From the NCBI GenBank assembly GCA_034440615.1, contig JAOTOM010005153.1, forward strand, positions 248,001 through 312,000: DNA of 64,000 nucleotides, given 5' to 3'. How positions within the stretch are numbered: position 1 is the first letter of the stretch; every line of letters begins with the position of its first letter. The notes under the pieces are model-generated. The model worked only from the letters and a program-made list of their open reading frames with translations. It did not search any database and was not told the origin of the DNA. Origin of the DNA: Ashinkailepas kermadecensis (taxonomy: Eukaryota > Arthropoda > Thecostraca > Neolepadidae). This document shows, piece by piece, positions 12,606 to 25,745 of this stretch. Both the position numbers and the translations under genes were made by a program.

Positions 12606-13380
12606 GGCCGTGTATGCACTACAAATCATCCATTTGCTACCCCCATAATTAAGCATGTGGCGGTGCCAGATATCATGAGTTAACAATATAATGTGGGTTC
12701 ACCCCTCTCCCAACCCGAAAAGAAAGTTGAAAAGAGGCATTGACGGGCTGCCATCATGTAGATGACGCTGGGATAGGAGGATAAGAGCGGGATTCTCAGC
12801 TGGGGAAAGGCGGACGATGTCAATCGCCATCCACCACATGTGGCCACAAGGCCGGCTTCCGACATTCTTCTTCTTTGTTTCGCTACCCCAGAGCCTAAAT
12901 TGCACCAAGAAGGTCCACGAGCCATACGCAACGCACAGAAAACCAAGTGGCCCATCGTCGTCGTCGGACAGGAAACGACAGCCTCAGCTAACTAACCCTC
13001 ACCGGGCGAGCCTCCCACTCATCTGGCCTGGCCGCCACCGCATAGTCGTCACCGGCATTCCACAATTTACAATCGACGAGAATGGCATCTGGCTATAATC
13101 GCGTTAAATCTGCCGGGAGCGGCCGGGCCGGGCCGGGCCGGCGGCCGCGACTGCGCGTCGACGCCGGCGGCACACAGAGGCTCGTTGTGGCATACCGGCG
13201 GGGCGGAATGTCGCCTCCGACCTCCGACCGACGGCCGGCTCTGCCGACGCTCGCTGGCCGCCGCCGCCGCCTCCGCCGCGTGTGCGACACCACACTCTCG
13301 GAGAGGAATGCCGCAGACGCGCGCGTGGCCCGCGAAGTGCTCCGGCGGCCGTCCGCGACGACGCCGACGCCAAGCAGCAG
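12606..13380. other. unique DNA with GC-rich end
   Basis: No feature recognised up to about 13080. 13080-13380 is strongly GC-rich with intact CpGs but not tandem. Frames on both strands lack domains. Confidence 0.5.
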
Positions 13381-13540
13381 CTGTCAGGAGCCGTCGGCTG
13401 TCGTCAGGAGCCGTCGGCTGCCGTCAGGAGCCGTTGGGAGCCGTCAGGAGCCGTCAGGACTCGCCCAGGACGTCACCATGGCACAGCGTATACCAGGGTA
13501 TTAGAGTTAGGAGCCGTCAGTCGATGACGCGTGTGGACAG
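13381..13540. repeat. short-unit (10-20 bp) GTCAGGAGCC array
   Basis: Repeated words GTCAGGAGCCGTCGG, then GGGAGCCGTCAGGAGCCGTC, then the variants GAGCCGTCAGTCGATGACG and GAGTCGTCAGTCAACGAC. Units are about 10-20 bp and decay to the right. Confidence 0.8.
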
Positions 13541-16271
13541 GAGTCGTCAGTCAACGACATGTGTGAAGCCTTTAATCAATAAAAGCAGTTGCCTTGCAAT
13601 TGTCATGCTTACCAACACCCATAACGGCAAACGCATGAAGGTATACTTGGACATTAATTTATGCCATCGCTCCTTGAATTTCTAGTCATCATTTATTCCG
13701 TATGCCATTCAGTTGACTGCGATCACATTGCGAATTGCTACACATTGCCTGTTCAGATAGTATTTATAATCATCTTGATCAGGCCACATCCCATCGGCAG
13801 CTAGATTCTTGCCATAGTGGGCAACATACCATATGGGCTTTCGGGAAGTATTTCAGCCTCCTGATTTATCAACTCAAGCAAAGTCATAGAAGTTTGGATT
13901 ATTCTACGTAAAAGAAGCTGGCCTTAAGACAATGGCATTAATATCTTCGAGTAGGTAAGTTAACCATTCCCGACCAAGTGCAATATGTGCTAACATTGAT
14001 GAAGAGGGGAGGTGAAATACTCCATGAAAGCTGACATGCGAATGTGTGTAAATGGGGAATACAAACCCTGCAACATAAATGAAGTGAAAAAGGAAACTGC
14101 TAGCTTATGAGCAGATGAGACAAAACGGTTCAGAGTGGGCTGCATGGATCAATGTTGTTGTTCTTGAGGAACGCAATATCTAAGCATCTCTGAGATGCAT
14201 CTGAACTGAAATAATAATATTATACGATTAGTAACTAAATGACGTGCGCAACATACAAGTGCGTATGGAATGCCACGTGCAATGCCTGATATGTGGGAAG
14301 GGGAGAGAGGGTTGTGCAGATACCAGCGAACTGAAATTGTTGTTTCTAATATTATCTGGGCAGGTATAATAGGATACTGGATTTTGTTTCCATGCAAAAT
14401 ATTATAGTTTTGAGAAATGTTGCTGATTTTCGTAACTTGGTAAGCAAATTCATTGATAGTGCCCATCTACTTGCAAAGCTGAGTTTGTATAGGTCAGCAT
14501 CACTAAGAAGCTTGACGTCTGAGGGTCCTATGGGTATGTTTAGAAAACGTGATTTAAGAAGCTTCACTTCGTGAGCACTACAATTAATAAAAAATGCCCA
14601 TAATTATGACTAGTTTTAATCACTGATGAAAATATCCTACATTCGTCAGAAAAAAATTGTATGCATCAGAAGCAAATATAATGGACCATCTAGATAGAAT
14701 AGGAAGATAGAATAGTCACCGCAGGCAAACTTGCCAGCATTGCACCGAAAAGCAAGTACATAATTATCTTCCAAGTAATTGGAAGAAATTATGACGTTTT
14801 TAAGATGTAGGGAGCTCAAGAAGGAAATGCTCTACTACAGTTTTACCTATCGGACTTAAAATGAATCAATGTATTCGATATGCGTTTATTATATATCCTG
14901 GTGTCAGTATGTTTTGCACTAATCTTTCGCTCTTGAAGGTTAATCGGAAATAAAAATATGCTGTCATATCTCAGCAGTAACATTGTAGTAAATTTCGACG
15001 CAATCGGGGACAAACCAGAAGTTGCATGCGAGTATAAATATATATCGTGGGGTGCCTTTGGAAAGATTGGCTGGTATGCACAACGTATCTATGGCGTTAA
15101 GGTTAAACTGGCTGTGAATTCCATAAGCAGAAAATTCAGAGTATTTGGTATATCATAAGTAGTGTCACGGGGAGGTGCTGCCTCAGAAGAATATGCGCAT
15201 CACCATTAGTTGCTCCCTTGTATGCGCAGGTATGCTACATACCCTGGGTTGAGGATGTCTCCTACTCCCTGTGTAGATACCTAGATGGATTCTGCATGAC
15301 CTACGAAGTAACACTAAGCCGAAATGCAAACTACTCCCAGCCGATGCACATTGCCTGCGTTTTTTGTTGGACCTAGATTGAGACTTTCCAAAATTATTAT
15401 TGGAACTGCCAATCTGAGTTTTGAGTCCATTTCAAGGACTGATTTTTTCCCTATTTGCTGGTATTTTTTGTTGTTGTTTGCTTTGTTGATTTACCAAGGT
15501 CGCCAAAGGTCGGAGGACTGCACGTGTGATTTGAAGTGAAATTTTGTGCTTTTGTAAAATATGGCGCTGCTCATGAAAATTGTAATCCATATGTTATGCG
15601 GAATGTGATTTTAATGTTGCCTGCTCTCGTTGATTGAAATATTGAAAATTCTTGATGATCTAGTCTCCTTTTTCATACTGCAATTAATCGGTCTTTAGCT
15701 ATAATACATTTTTGGAAACAGATTGGATAACAAATGATTTGCCCGGCACTGACAAGAACATGGATTGAGTCGGCTCATGTGGATATCGATTAGAACAGAT
15801 CTGAAAACTTTAATCTGTGCTATGTTCTAGTGGTGGTCAATTAAACAGACTCCAGTGCCGTGTAGCAACATAATATATATTATGTCTAATTATCTCAATG
15901 AATTACCGATAGTCCGGTTGTAGATTCAAGTTATATCCTCGGAACCTGCATCGAACTTGAACTACACTTCGACAGTCTATGCACTGGGGTTGTCGAAAAG
16001 GAGGGACTTAATGACATGACAATCGATATCTAAAAACTCGAAATGGAAAAAGAGTGTCTTCTGGCTCTGGCATTTCATCACGAGCCCAACTGGACCAGTA
16101 CTTAAGACGTTTCGCTCGCGATGTACTCGATACACCCCTCCGTGCTGAGAGATCGTCCGTCCAATGTCCACTGCCCCGGCTACCACCAGCCATTATCTCG
16201 GCAGTGGACGTCAACACGCTGATTGGCCCAGCTCGGGGGCTGTATCTGTCTGGCTGTCTGTTCCCGATCAC
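13541..16271. other. long unique stretch, no feature recognised
   Basis: AT-rich DNA without arrays. Open frames are short (up to 105 aa), spread over both strands and domain-free. I cannot exclude small exons of an unknown gene but see no positive sign of one. Confidence 0.55.
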
Positions 16272-17462
16272 ATTCCGCCGGCCACCCGGCTGTGGCGGGG
16301 CCTGCTGACCACCGCCGGCCACCCGGCTGTGGCGGGGCCTGCTGACCACCGCCGGCCACCCGGCTGTGGCGGGGCCTGCTGACCACCGCCGGCCACCCGA
16401 CTGTGGCGGGGCCTGCTGACCACCGCCGGCCACCCGGCTGTGGCGGGGCCTGCTGACCACCGCCGGCCACCCGACTGTGGCGGGGCCTGCTGACCACCGC
16501 CGGCCACCCGGCTGTGGTGGGGCCTGCTGACCACCGCCGGCCACCCGACTGTGGTGGGGCCTGCTGACCACCGCCGGCCACCCGGCTGTGGTGGGGCCTG
16601 CTGACCACCGCCAGCCACCCGGCTGTGGCGGGGCCTGCTGACCACCGCCGGCCACCCGGCTGTGGTGGGGCCACCGCCGGCCACCCGACTGTGGCGGGGC
16701 CTGCTGACCACCGCCGGCCACCCGGCTGTGGTGGGGCCTGCTGACCACCGCCAGCCACCCGGCTGTGGCGGGGCCTGCTGACCACCGCCGGCCACCCGAC
16801 TGTGGTGGGGCCTGCTGACCACCGCCGGCCACCCGGCTGTGGTGGGGCCTGCTGACCACCGCCGGCCACCCGACTGTGGCGGGGCCTGCTGACCACCGCC
16901 GGCCACCCGGCTGTGGTGGGGCCTGCTGACCACCGCCGGCCACCCGACTGTGGCGGGGCCTGCTGACCACCGCCGGCCACCCGGCTGTGGCGGGGCCTGC
17001 TGACCACCGCCGGCCACCCGGCTGTGGCGGGGCCTGCTGACCACCGCCGGCCACCCGGCTGTGGCGGGGCCTGCTGACCACCGCCGGCCACCCGGCTGTG
17101 GCGGGGCCTGCTGACCACCGCCGGCCACCCGGCTGTGGTGGGGCCTGCTGACCACCGCCGGCCACCCGGCTGTGGTGGGGCCTGCTGACCACCGCCGGCC
17201 ACCCGGCTGTGGCGGGGCCTGCTGACCACCGCCGGCCACCCGGCTGTGGCGGGGCCTGCTGACCACCGCCGGCCACCCGGATGTGGCGGGGCCTGTTGAC
17301 CACCGCCGGCCACCCGGCTGTGGTGGGGCCTGCTGACCACCGCCAGCCACCCGGCTGTGGCGGGGCCTGCTGACCACCGCCGGCCACCCGACTGTGGTGG
17401 GGCCTGCTGACCACCGCCGGACACCCGGCTGTGGCGGGGCCTGCTGACCACCGCCGGACACC
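16272..17462. repeat. 37-bp minisatellite, about 32 copies
   Basis: The unit runs CCACCGCCGGCCACCCGGCT then GTGGCGGGGCCTGCTGA. Variation is limited to a few sites: CGGCT/CGACT, GGCGGGG/GGTGGGG, CCGGCC/CCAGCC, plus one unit at about 16668 missing TGCTGA. Since 37 is not a multiple of 3, each frame cycles through all registers; the minus strand has no stop in any register, so three overlapping frames of 397-477 aa arise. They translate the array and are not evidence of a gene. Confidence 0.97.
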
Positions 17463-17575
17463 AGCTCGCCGGCGGCAGCTGACGCATGTGTCGGCCTCGT
17501 GCCGCAGCTGTCATCCGGCGGCAGTCGGCCCCACCGCGGGTGGTGCCGCGATATGGTCGGGTCAGAGAGGCCGTC

Positions 17576-17611
17576 GGCACCGGTGGCGCTCCTCCGGCAG
17601 CCGTCCTCTCC
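17576..17611. repeat. left 36-bp direct repeat flanking the 23-bp array
   Basis: The sequence from GGCACCGGTGGCGCTCC to CAGCCGTCCTCTCC is identical to 19043-19078. The pair brackets the array almost exactly. Confidence 0.93.
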
Positions 17612-17618
17612 ACCGCTC

Positions 17619-19042
17619 TCCGGCGGGAGGTCAGAGGGGCCGCCGGCGGGAGGTCAGAGGGCCGCCGGCGGGAGGTCAGAGGGACCGCCGGCGGGAGGTC
17701 AGAGGGACCGCCGGCGGGAGGTCAGAGGGACCGCCGGCGGGAGGTCAGAGGGACCGCCGGCGGGGGTCAGGGTCGAGGGACCGCCGCGTAGGTCGGTCAG
17801 AGGCCGCCGGGGAGGTGAGGGACCGCCGGCGGGAGGTCGGGACCGCCGGCGGAGGTCGAGGTCAGAGGGCCGCCGGCGGGAGGTCAGAGGGACCGCCGGC
17901 GGAGGTCAGAGGGACCGCCGGCGGGAGGTCGAGGGACCGCCGGCGGGAGGTCAGAGGTCAGAGGGACCGCCGGGTGAGGTCAGGTCAGGGGCCGCCGGCG
18001 GGAGGTCAGAGGACCGCCGGCGGGAGGTCAGAGGGACCGCCGGCGGGAGGTCAGAGGTCGAGGGCCGCCGGCGGGAGGTCAGAGGGACCGCCGGCGGAGG
18101 TCAGGAGGGACCGCCGGCGGAGGTCAGAGGGACCGCCGGCGGGAGGTCAGAGGTCAGAGGGACCGCCGGCGTGAGGTCAGAGGTCAGAGGGCCGCCGGCG
18201 GGAGGTCAGAGGGACCGCCGGCGGGAGGTGAGGTCAGAGGGGCCGCCGGCGGGGAGGTCAGAGGGGCCGCCGGCGGGAGGTCAGAGGGACCGCCGGCGGG
18301 AGGTCAGAGGTCAGAGGGGCCGCCGGCGGGAGGTCAGAGGGACCGCCGGCGGGAGGTCAGAGGGACCGCCGGCGGGAGGTCAGAGGTCAGAGGGGCCGCC
18401 GGCGGGAGGTCAGGAGGGACCGCCGGCGGGAGGTCAGAGGGACCGCCGGCGGGAGGTCAGAGGTCAGAGGGACCGCCGGCGGGAGGTCAGAGGGACCGCC
18501 GGCGGGAGGTCAGAGGGACCGCCGGCGGGAGGTCAGAGGTCAGAGGGACCGCCGGCGGGAGGTCAGAGGGACCGCCGGCGGGAGGTCAGAGGACCGCCGG
18601 CGGGAGGTCGAGGTCAGAGGGGCCGCCGGCGGGAGGTCAGAGGTCAGAGGGCCGCCGGCGGGAGGTCAGAGGGCCGCCGGCGGGAGGTCAGAGGTCGAGG
18701 GCCGCCGGCGGGAGGTCAGAGGACCGCCGGCGGCAGGTCGAGGGACCGCCGGCGGGAGGTCAGAGGTCAGAGGGACCGCCGGCGGGAGGTCAGAGGGACC
18801 GCCGGCGGAGGTCAGAGGGACCGCCGGCGGAGGTCGAGGACCGCCGGCGGGAGGTCAGAGGTCGAGGGACCGCCGGCGGGAGGTCAGAGGGACCGCCGGC
18901 GGGAGGTCAGAGGGACCGCCGGCGGGAGGTCAGAGGGACCGCCGGCGGGAGGTCAGAGGGACCGCCGGCGGGAGGTCAGAGGGACCGCCGGCGGGAGGTC
19001 AGAGGTCAGAGGGGCCGCCGGCGGGAGGTCAGAGGGGCCGCC
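17619..19042. repeat. 23-bp minisatellite with 7-bp partial duplications
   Basis: About 60 copies of GACCGCCGGCGGGAGGTCAG plus AGG. Many units carry an added GAGGTCA, giving the doublet GGTCAGAGGTCAGAG, and others lose single G or CAGAG segments. Length change therefore concentrates at the GGTCAGAG part while CCGCCGGCGG is nearly constant. A 549-aa Arg-Gly-rich plus-strand frame spans it and is a repeat translation. Confidence 0.96.
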
Positions 19043-19078
19043 GGCACCGGTGGCGCTCCTCCGGCAGCCGTCCTCTCC
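19043..19078. repeat. right 36-bp direct repeat flanking the 23-bp array
   Basis: Identical to 17576-17611. Beyond it the sequence becomes unique. Confidence 0.93.
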
Positions 19079-20149
<1,071 letters not shown>

Positions 20150-20636
20150 TAAAGAGAAGAAATTAAGGAAGACAAAGACAATTTTTCAAACCTTCCTGAA
20201 CTATTCTCAACAAAGCGACAAAGAAACAGGGACCTAAAAAGTTACTGGGAAGGTAGATAGTACATGAGAGACATGAGGAGGGAGGCATTTATACCAAGGG
20301 AGAGTTATACGTTGAGAGTCGTGAAGAAGAAAGAGTGCGTGAGACAGAGGGAGAGGACAGAGCAGGCCGTCGCCATCATACCACTTGAGTGGTTGTATTG
20401 ACTCGACATAAATCTGAATGAGATGGAGCACGACCTGTCCACGCGGCAAGGGAAACAAACACCTGTCTGGCGTCGATTAGCCGGTGGCCATTAATCAGGC
20501 CCCAGTTGACCAGAATATTACTAATACGGTAATTAATTACGTTAATGTGACGGGAGAAGAGCGAGTGGCGCCGACACGCGTCTCGCGCCCACGCTCGGCG
20601 CCTCCTGCGGCCGCCGGTGGTCGGCAGCCCGCTCCT
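20150..20636. other. purine-rich then mixed unique DNA
   Basis: Purine-rich flank to about 20370. No feature seen. Confidence 0.55.
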
Positions 20637-20800
20637 GGCCGGTGGGCCTGGCCGGTGGGCCTGGCCGGTGGGCCTGCAGCCTGTAGTGGTGGTCAGTGGC
20701 GGTCAGCCCGCTCCTGGACGGTGGGCCTGGCCGGTGGGCCTGGCCGGTGGGCCTGGCCGGTGGGCCTGGCCGGTGGGCCTGGCCGGTGGGCCTACAGCCT
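20637..20800. repeat. 13-bp minisatellite inside a larger duplication
   Basis: Unit GGTGGGCCTGGCC, 3 copies then about 6 copies, separated by TGCAGCCTGTAGTGGTGG. Each block is preceded by GCCCGCTCCTGG and followed by a CAGCCTGTAG string, so an earlier duplication of the whole block is likely. 13 bp is not a multiple of three. Confidence 0.93.
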
Positions 20801-22665
20801 GTAGCTGGGGCGGTCAGCGTTCGTCACGAGCCGGTCCAGCGCTGGGAGCCACGGCCCCACCGACCCTGTGTTGTGGGTCAGACAGCCGGCCCAAGTTATC
20901 CGGTACTATGGGTGACGTCTTGTGAAATCGACTTGGAGCCAACTCATGCGTTAGCTGTTAGGATCACAGGCGTTGGGGGGGGGGGTCCATGGTTGCCATG
21001 CTGAATGTCAAGCTCTCAGGCGCTACAGGAGCAGAAGCTCCATAGTTCTCACTTTAGACCCAGCCCACATTGGAGATGGGGTGGAAAAAGTAAGTCAGCA
21101 TTGGGGGACAACGGTCGCCTCATAATAGTATATAATGGAAAATTCTTGCATCCCTGCATCTATGCGATCACTAGTTATCTTCAATGAAGTGGACAATTCT
21201 GTCTTGCTGACCACAAACGTCAAAGATAAATATGTGCATGCCTCGTCTTATCAATACATACGAACCAAAGTCAAAGTCAAAGTCATGTATCGGGGTACTT
21301 CCACGTGATGGCTGTTCTGCACCCAGACAATGTTGCGTGAGCACATCAGGCAAATAAAATTGCGTCAGAAATATTTCAAGAGCATGCAGCTTATAAAGAC
21401 TTGCACCTATATAGTAAAACTAGCGACTCTGCGCCAAAGCACTTATGAACACAGAGCGACTCGGTGCTTGCCTGGTGACGGGTGGTAGCCTGTTCCAAGC
21501 GATCGCGGCGCGGTATGAATAACCTCGCTGGGTCTGCGTGAGTCGACATCTTGTGAGATGAAGCTCACCAACTGACCCAGCTCTGGTCTCCCTCTGCGAT
21601 ACTTGTGTAAAGCGGTGTTATATGCGATAACACACTTGTATGAAATAGAAACAATTACAGACCCGCTATATACAGCAAGCAATACGCACCTAGTGACAGA
21701 TCAAGGAGGAAGGTGCAATTTAAGTGGCAATTGTGCTACTGTCATCGCCACTGCAGCGCGATATTGGAGGCAAGAAACACAGCTTAAATGCTCTCAAAAT
21801 CTATTTCATTCACCTTTGCCTATTTTGAGATTAAATTTCATTTCAAAAGCATACAAAGCAAGATATATTTATGAACACCATCGCGCTCTTAATGCATTTC
21901 GCTTGATGCCCAGACATTTGGCGGGTAGGTCTGTCTTTGAAAATTAATGTTTTAACGTTTGCAATTTTACATTTTGATGTGATTGAACCTCTACTAGCGC
22001 TTCGTTGGTGATACATGGTCTACATTTGCATTATAATGTAATAAATGTATCAATTTATGGTCCATCCAAGCTGTCCTTGACATATGAAACATGGCTGACT
22101 CTCCAGAATCGCAGGCCGCTCATTCTTATGCGGTATGTTTAGTATCGAACTGTGACCGATACTACATTATCATGTCCGGTAATACCTATCTAATCGTGTC
22201 ATTTACTTCCTGATAGCGGCCTAATCAGTGGTGACTGACGGATTGTATGCATATTTTTCATCGCTGACGGACCTAGGTTTTCGCCAAGGGGATGAAGGTG
22301 TAATTCGGAGGGTGAGCCATTTAACTCCGGCCGAAAATGTGTTGCGCGAGGATGGGGGGCGCAATCAGAGTCTTCCGCAGGGGCATATTTTCCACACGGA
22401 GAGGCGCCTTTGGCTGAAAAAAAAGTTGTTGAGATGGAGGACCAGGTGCACTTGATTCCACTCAAAGGGATGCCTTATACTGCCAAGAAAAAACATTCAA
22501 GGGGGTCGTGGGTTACCTCAGCTCCGACAATGCCAAGTGATGTCGAATGGTAAGGTAAGAGGCAGCAACGAGAAGTGGCGTAGCAACGTGGAGCTGATGC
22601 TTGTGTGATGTTAGGGAAGGTTTTAGACATTAATATGTGCGGTTAAACATCAAAGCAAGACTGTA
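20801..22665. other. unique DNA with one possible element fragment
   Basis: Mostly featureless. 22250-22460 has the look of a small non-autonomous element (GAGGCGCCTTTGGCTGAAAA), partly shared with 54346-54630 (GGCGCCTCTCGCTGAAAAA). A tandem GTCAAA run lies at about 21270. No coding signal recognised. Confidence 0.5.
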
Positions 22666-22673
22666 GATGCGGG
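22666..22673. repeat. left 8-bp target duplication of hAT-like element 1
   Basis: GATGCGGG is repeated exactly at 23378-23385. Confidence 0.8.
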
Positions 22674-23377
22674 CACTGGCGGATCTAGCCCACCGGTTTT
22701 TTTTTGGGGGGGGGGCAACTTTCGGTTTTCGGCGTCAGCCCCCTCCCCTCCCCCTCCCCCTCCCCCTCCCCCAGTGGCGTACCTAGGAATTGCATCAGGG
22801 GAGGGGTCGAACGGATTTGGAGGGTGCCCATTCCTCCACTATTTTTGGTTAAAAGCACCGGATTTCGACCACTATTTGGCAAACGGGCCCATTTTTTTAA
22901 ATGATAATAAAAATTACAATCAAATAATAATTTACACATCATTTCTTGTGTGGGGGTCCCAGCCTACCTCCAACATTTCTATGTTACCGGATTTTTGTTC
23001 TTGTTTACCAAAACGTTCACGTTCACGTACAACGTCTTGTATCACGTCAACGTTCGTGCACGTGTACACACTGGCGGATCCGATTTTGCAACTCTTGCTG
23101 TAAGCAGAACTTGAGCAGCATGGAACCCTCGATGTGTGTCAGAATCTACTACGCTACCATACTGGCTTCCAAACAATTATTTTTTATTAAAAAGAAATCG
23201 TTTAAAATTGGAGATTCTTTCATCAAGACGCTACTTTTTAACCTCGGCAAAGGTTACTGCATTTTAATTTAGTTGACTTCTGTTGATTTCGGGGGGGAAG
23301 GACACTATGCCCCCCCCCCCATTTTAAGCGCTTCGGGGGGGCATGACCGGAATGGCCCCTACCTGGATCCGCCAGTG
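22674..23377. mobile_element. hAT-like non-autonomous element 1 (704 bp)
   Basis: Terminal inverted repeats CACTGGCGGATCTAG (left) and, read from the right end inward, CACTGGCGGATCCAG. An exact 8-bp duplication flanks it, the size made by hAT transposases. Poly-G (left) and poly-C (right) runs lie just inside the ends. No transposase frame is present, so movement would need help in trans. A second terminus, CAGTGGCGTACCTAGG, begins at 22773 and resembles the end of the 61955-63685 element, and the segment at 23010-23073 matches that element's interior. Element 1 therefore seems to contain a deleted copy of it. A partial internal repeat of the terminus lies at about 23072 (ACTGGCGGATCCG). Confidence 0.82.
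22739..22772. repeat. (CCCCCT)n microsatellite
   Basis: About five CCCCCT units lie between the left end of element 1 and the nested terminus. Confidence 0.9.
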
Positions 23378-23385
23378 GATGCGGG
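23378..23385. repeat. right 8-bp target duplication of hAT-like element 1
   Basis: Exact second copy of GATGCGGG. Confidence 0.8.
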
Positions 23386-24599
23386 GCAGAGAGGTTCATG
23401 AATTTTGGAAAGAGCCAAATTGCGAGAAATTAGAGGTAAAAGATAATGGTTTTGTCAGGGATACAATCGAAGTGCGCCTGGTAGAGTCTTCACCAATGGC
23501 GGTGGATTCTCGTTTGGCTGGCGAGTGGAACTCATTTTGTACTCAATATTTACCCTTCAACACCATACGGTTAATGTTAAAATTCACACATTTTGGGGGA
23601 AAATCCGCGGCTTCTGGTCTTCACGCCAACATTTTCTTTGCAGTCCGCGTTTGTTGGCCATGCTAATTTTCCATGCAAAATGTAGCGTCATGCAGTGGCG
23701 TCGCCACGAAATTCTTCCAGGGGGGCAAGGTCGAAAGGGGGCCTCCTGTTCCCCGAAAGGGGGCCTCCATTGTGTTAGGGTCTCATATTGTTTTTAGGCT
23801 CTTATACTATGGTTCGAGGATGGGGAACATGATTTCATATTGGTTTTTTGTTTGTTCTTGGCATGGTGCATCATTTACTCAAAACGCAATAGCACTAATC
23901 ATTTTCGCTGAAAACTGGACCATACCAGGGTATAAATAAGTAATATTTGGATAAATACATAAGTGCCAAAACAAACCATCGTCTCAATGCTTGCTCGAAG
24001 CTTCCCGCTGGTCTCTAGATTGCAGCGAGCTGGCGGGGCTGGTGCTAAGCATATCTTACAGATATCTGCCATTGATCAGCCCACTTTTAAGTCCTCCAAG
24101 TCTAACTGAATATAGCTAGATTCATCACTACTGTTATTTATTCTCACCAGCTTGATGTCATAAGCAAAGCTTGAACGACCATTTCTCAGTCCAAGGACGA
24201 CAATTTCGTAAAGGTGACAACGGGAAGTGGATTGCATTGTTTTTTTAACGTCATCTTAGGAATTTGTTTATTTTTATAACATTTGGTGCTGGCTGCAAGG
24301 CAACTGTCACACGAGCTAAAATATATCCTCAGCGAATAAATTCACGGCAAGAACAAGCATTGAACACCAATGCATAAATGACAATGCAACAATGCAACAA
24401 TGTCAGTACATACATAATCCAAGCCTTCAAATTCCACGCCGTCACGCCCATCGTTTTCGCTGTGCTGTACCGTTTTGTAAATGACGTTGAGAAGGTATGG
24501 AAGCTGGGAAGCTCTAATCATGCAGGCTGTAATAACAGAAAAGAAGTTTGTTGGAAGAAAATGCATTTAAAAACATCATTCATCCCATTTCATATGGGG
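23386..24599. other. unique DNA with a lone transposon-like terminus
   Basis: At 23695 a terminus-like string, CAGTGGCGTCGCCACG, is followed by a G-rich run and GGGGGCCTCC words. A possible partner in opposite orientation sits at about 31410 (GTGGCGACGCCC), but the flanks do not match as a duplication. The rest is unremarkable. Confidence 0.45.
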
Positions 24600-24690
24600 C
24601 ACGGATGTTGTATTGTATGCTTATGAGGGGTAATTTGTCCCCTCAATGTTGGCTTTTCCCCATGGGCGTATGTTTCGGAAAATTATTGAG
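24600..24690 (+). repeat. dispersed repeat family D1, partial copy 3
   Basis: TGAGGGGTAATTTGTCCCC, then TCAATGTTGGCTTTTCCCC and GGAAAATTATTGAGG, match the first half of the 6876 and 58051 copies. It stops where the next element begins at 24695. Confidence 0.6.
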
Positions 24691-25004
24691 GGACCAGTGG
24701 AGTACCTATATTTGCGTCAAGCAGGATGGGGCAAACGGATTTGCAGGGGGGGGGGGGCACCTACGCCCATTAAAATGGCCTTGGATTTCGACCGCTATTT
24801 TGTCAAAGGGTACATTTCGAAATAATATAATTAGTCATCAACTAAATTGTCCTGTGGAGGGGCCTAATCTACCACTATGGTTTCTGATTGGTCGGATTTC
24901 AACCCTAACTCCACCACTCATTTCTAAGGTTTTCTTTTGGTATCCCTTTTAAGTTACCTCACACTGCTGAAATTACACCTATACCACAAACCCGGATCGG
25001 TATC

Positions 25005-25745
25005 CCAAAAAATCAAGCTGGAGCCCTCCAAAAAGGAGAGATTACAACAAATAAATGTCCGGGTCAGGAAAATGGCTCTGTTGCATCGAACATTTTTTTT
25101 CCAGATGCCTTCAAAAATTGCGTATGACACCGAAAAGCAGACCGGATCTCGAAAAATCGACGTGGGATGCAAAACATGGCGTCAGAGGTTCGAAAAATCA
25201 GGCCGGGATTCGGACTTTTAAAAAAAACCCAGAAAAGATCCATAAAAATCGCGTTGAGCCCAGAAAGCTGGCGTTGGGTCTCCGGAACCACGCGCCTGGG
25301 CGCGATAAGTCGCGCTGGGACCCAGAAAAACTCACACCGAAGCCCCAAAATCATACTGGGGCCCCACAAATGTGCGTCAGAAGCCCCAAATATACACAGC
25401 GGGACCCTAAGAGTACAACGGTGCCAGAAAGTACAACTAACCCTCCAAAGCGCACAGAGTCTCCCAAAAAGCGATAGGGTCCTAAAACATGCGTTGCAGC
25501 CCTAAATAAACATACCGGGAGCTCTAAGAAAAATACACTGCAAGCTCGCAAGGCGCACAGGGGCCATGAGAACGCACAAGGGCCTGGAAAAGAGGCTGGG
25601 GCCACAAAGGCAACATGGTTCCGAAACGTACAAAACGACCGGGAGCTAAATAAACACATCGGGATCTTCGAAAACGCCCCGACACGTAAAAAATTGTCGG
25701 TGCACAAAAAAAAACACAACAAAGCCCTAAAACGAGCAGGGTTTA
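25005..25745. repeat. left arm of ~740-bp inverted repeat
   Basis: It pairs in reverse complement with 26262-26997. Examples in order: AAATCAAGCTGGAGCCCTCC pairs with 26977-26996; GAAAATGGCTCT pairs near 26925; CGTGTGCGTCAG-like words pair near 26620; GCCCTAAAACGAGCAGGG pairs near 26270. Identity is moderate, so the duplication is old. Confidence 0.8.

Noticed and set aside
16008..17613. Three minus-strand open frames of 397-477 aa
   Set aside because: They translate the 37-bp array. The array lacks stops in every minus frame, and no non-repeat domain is attached.
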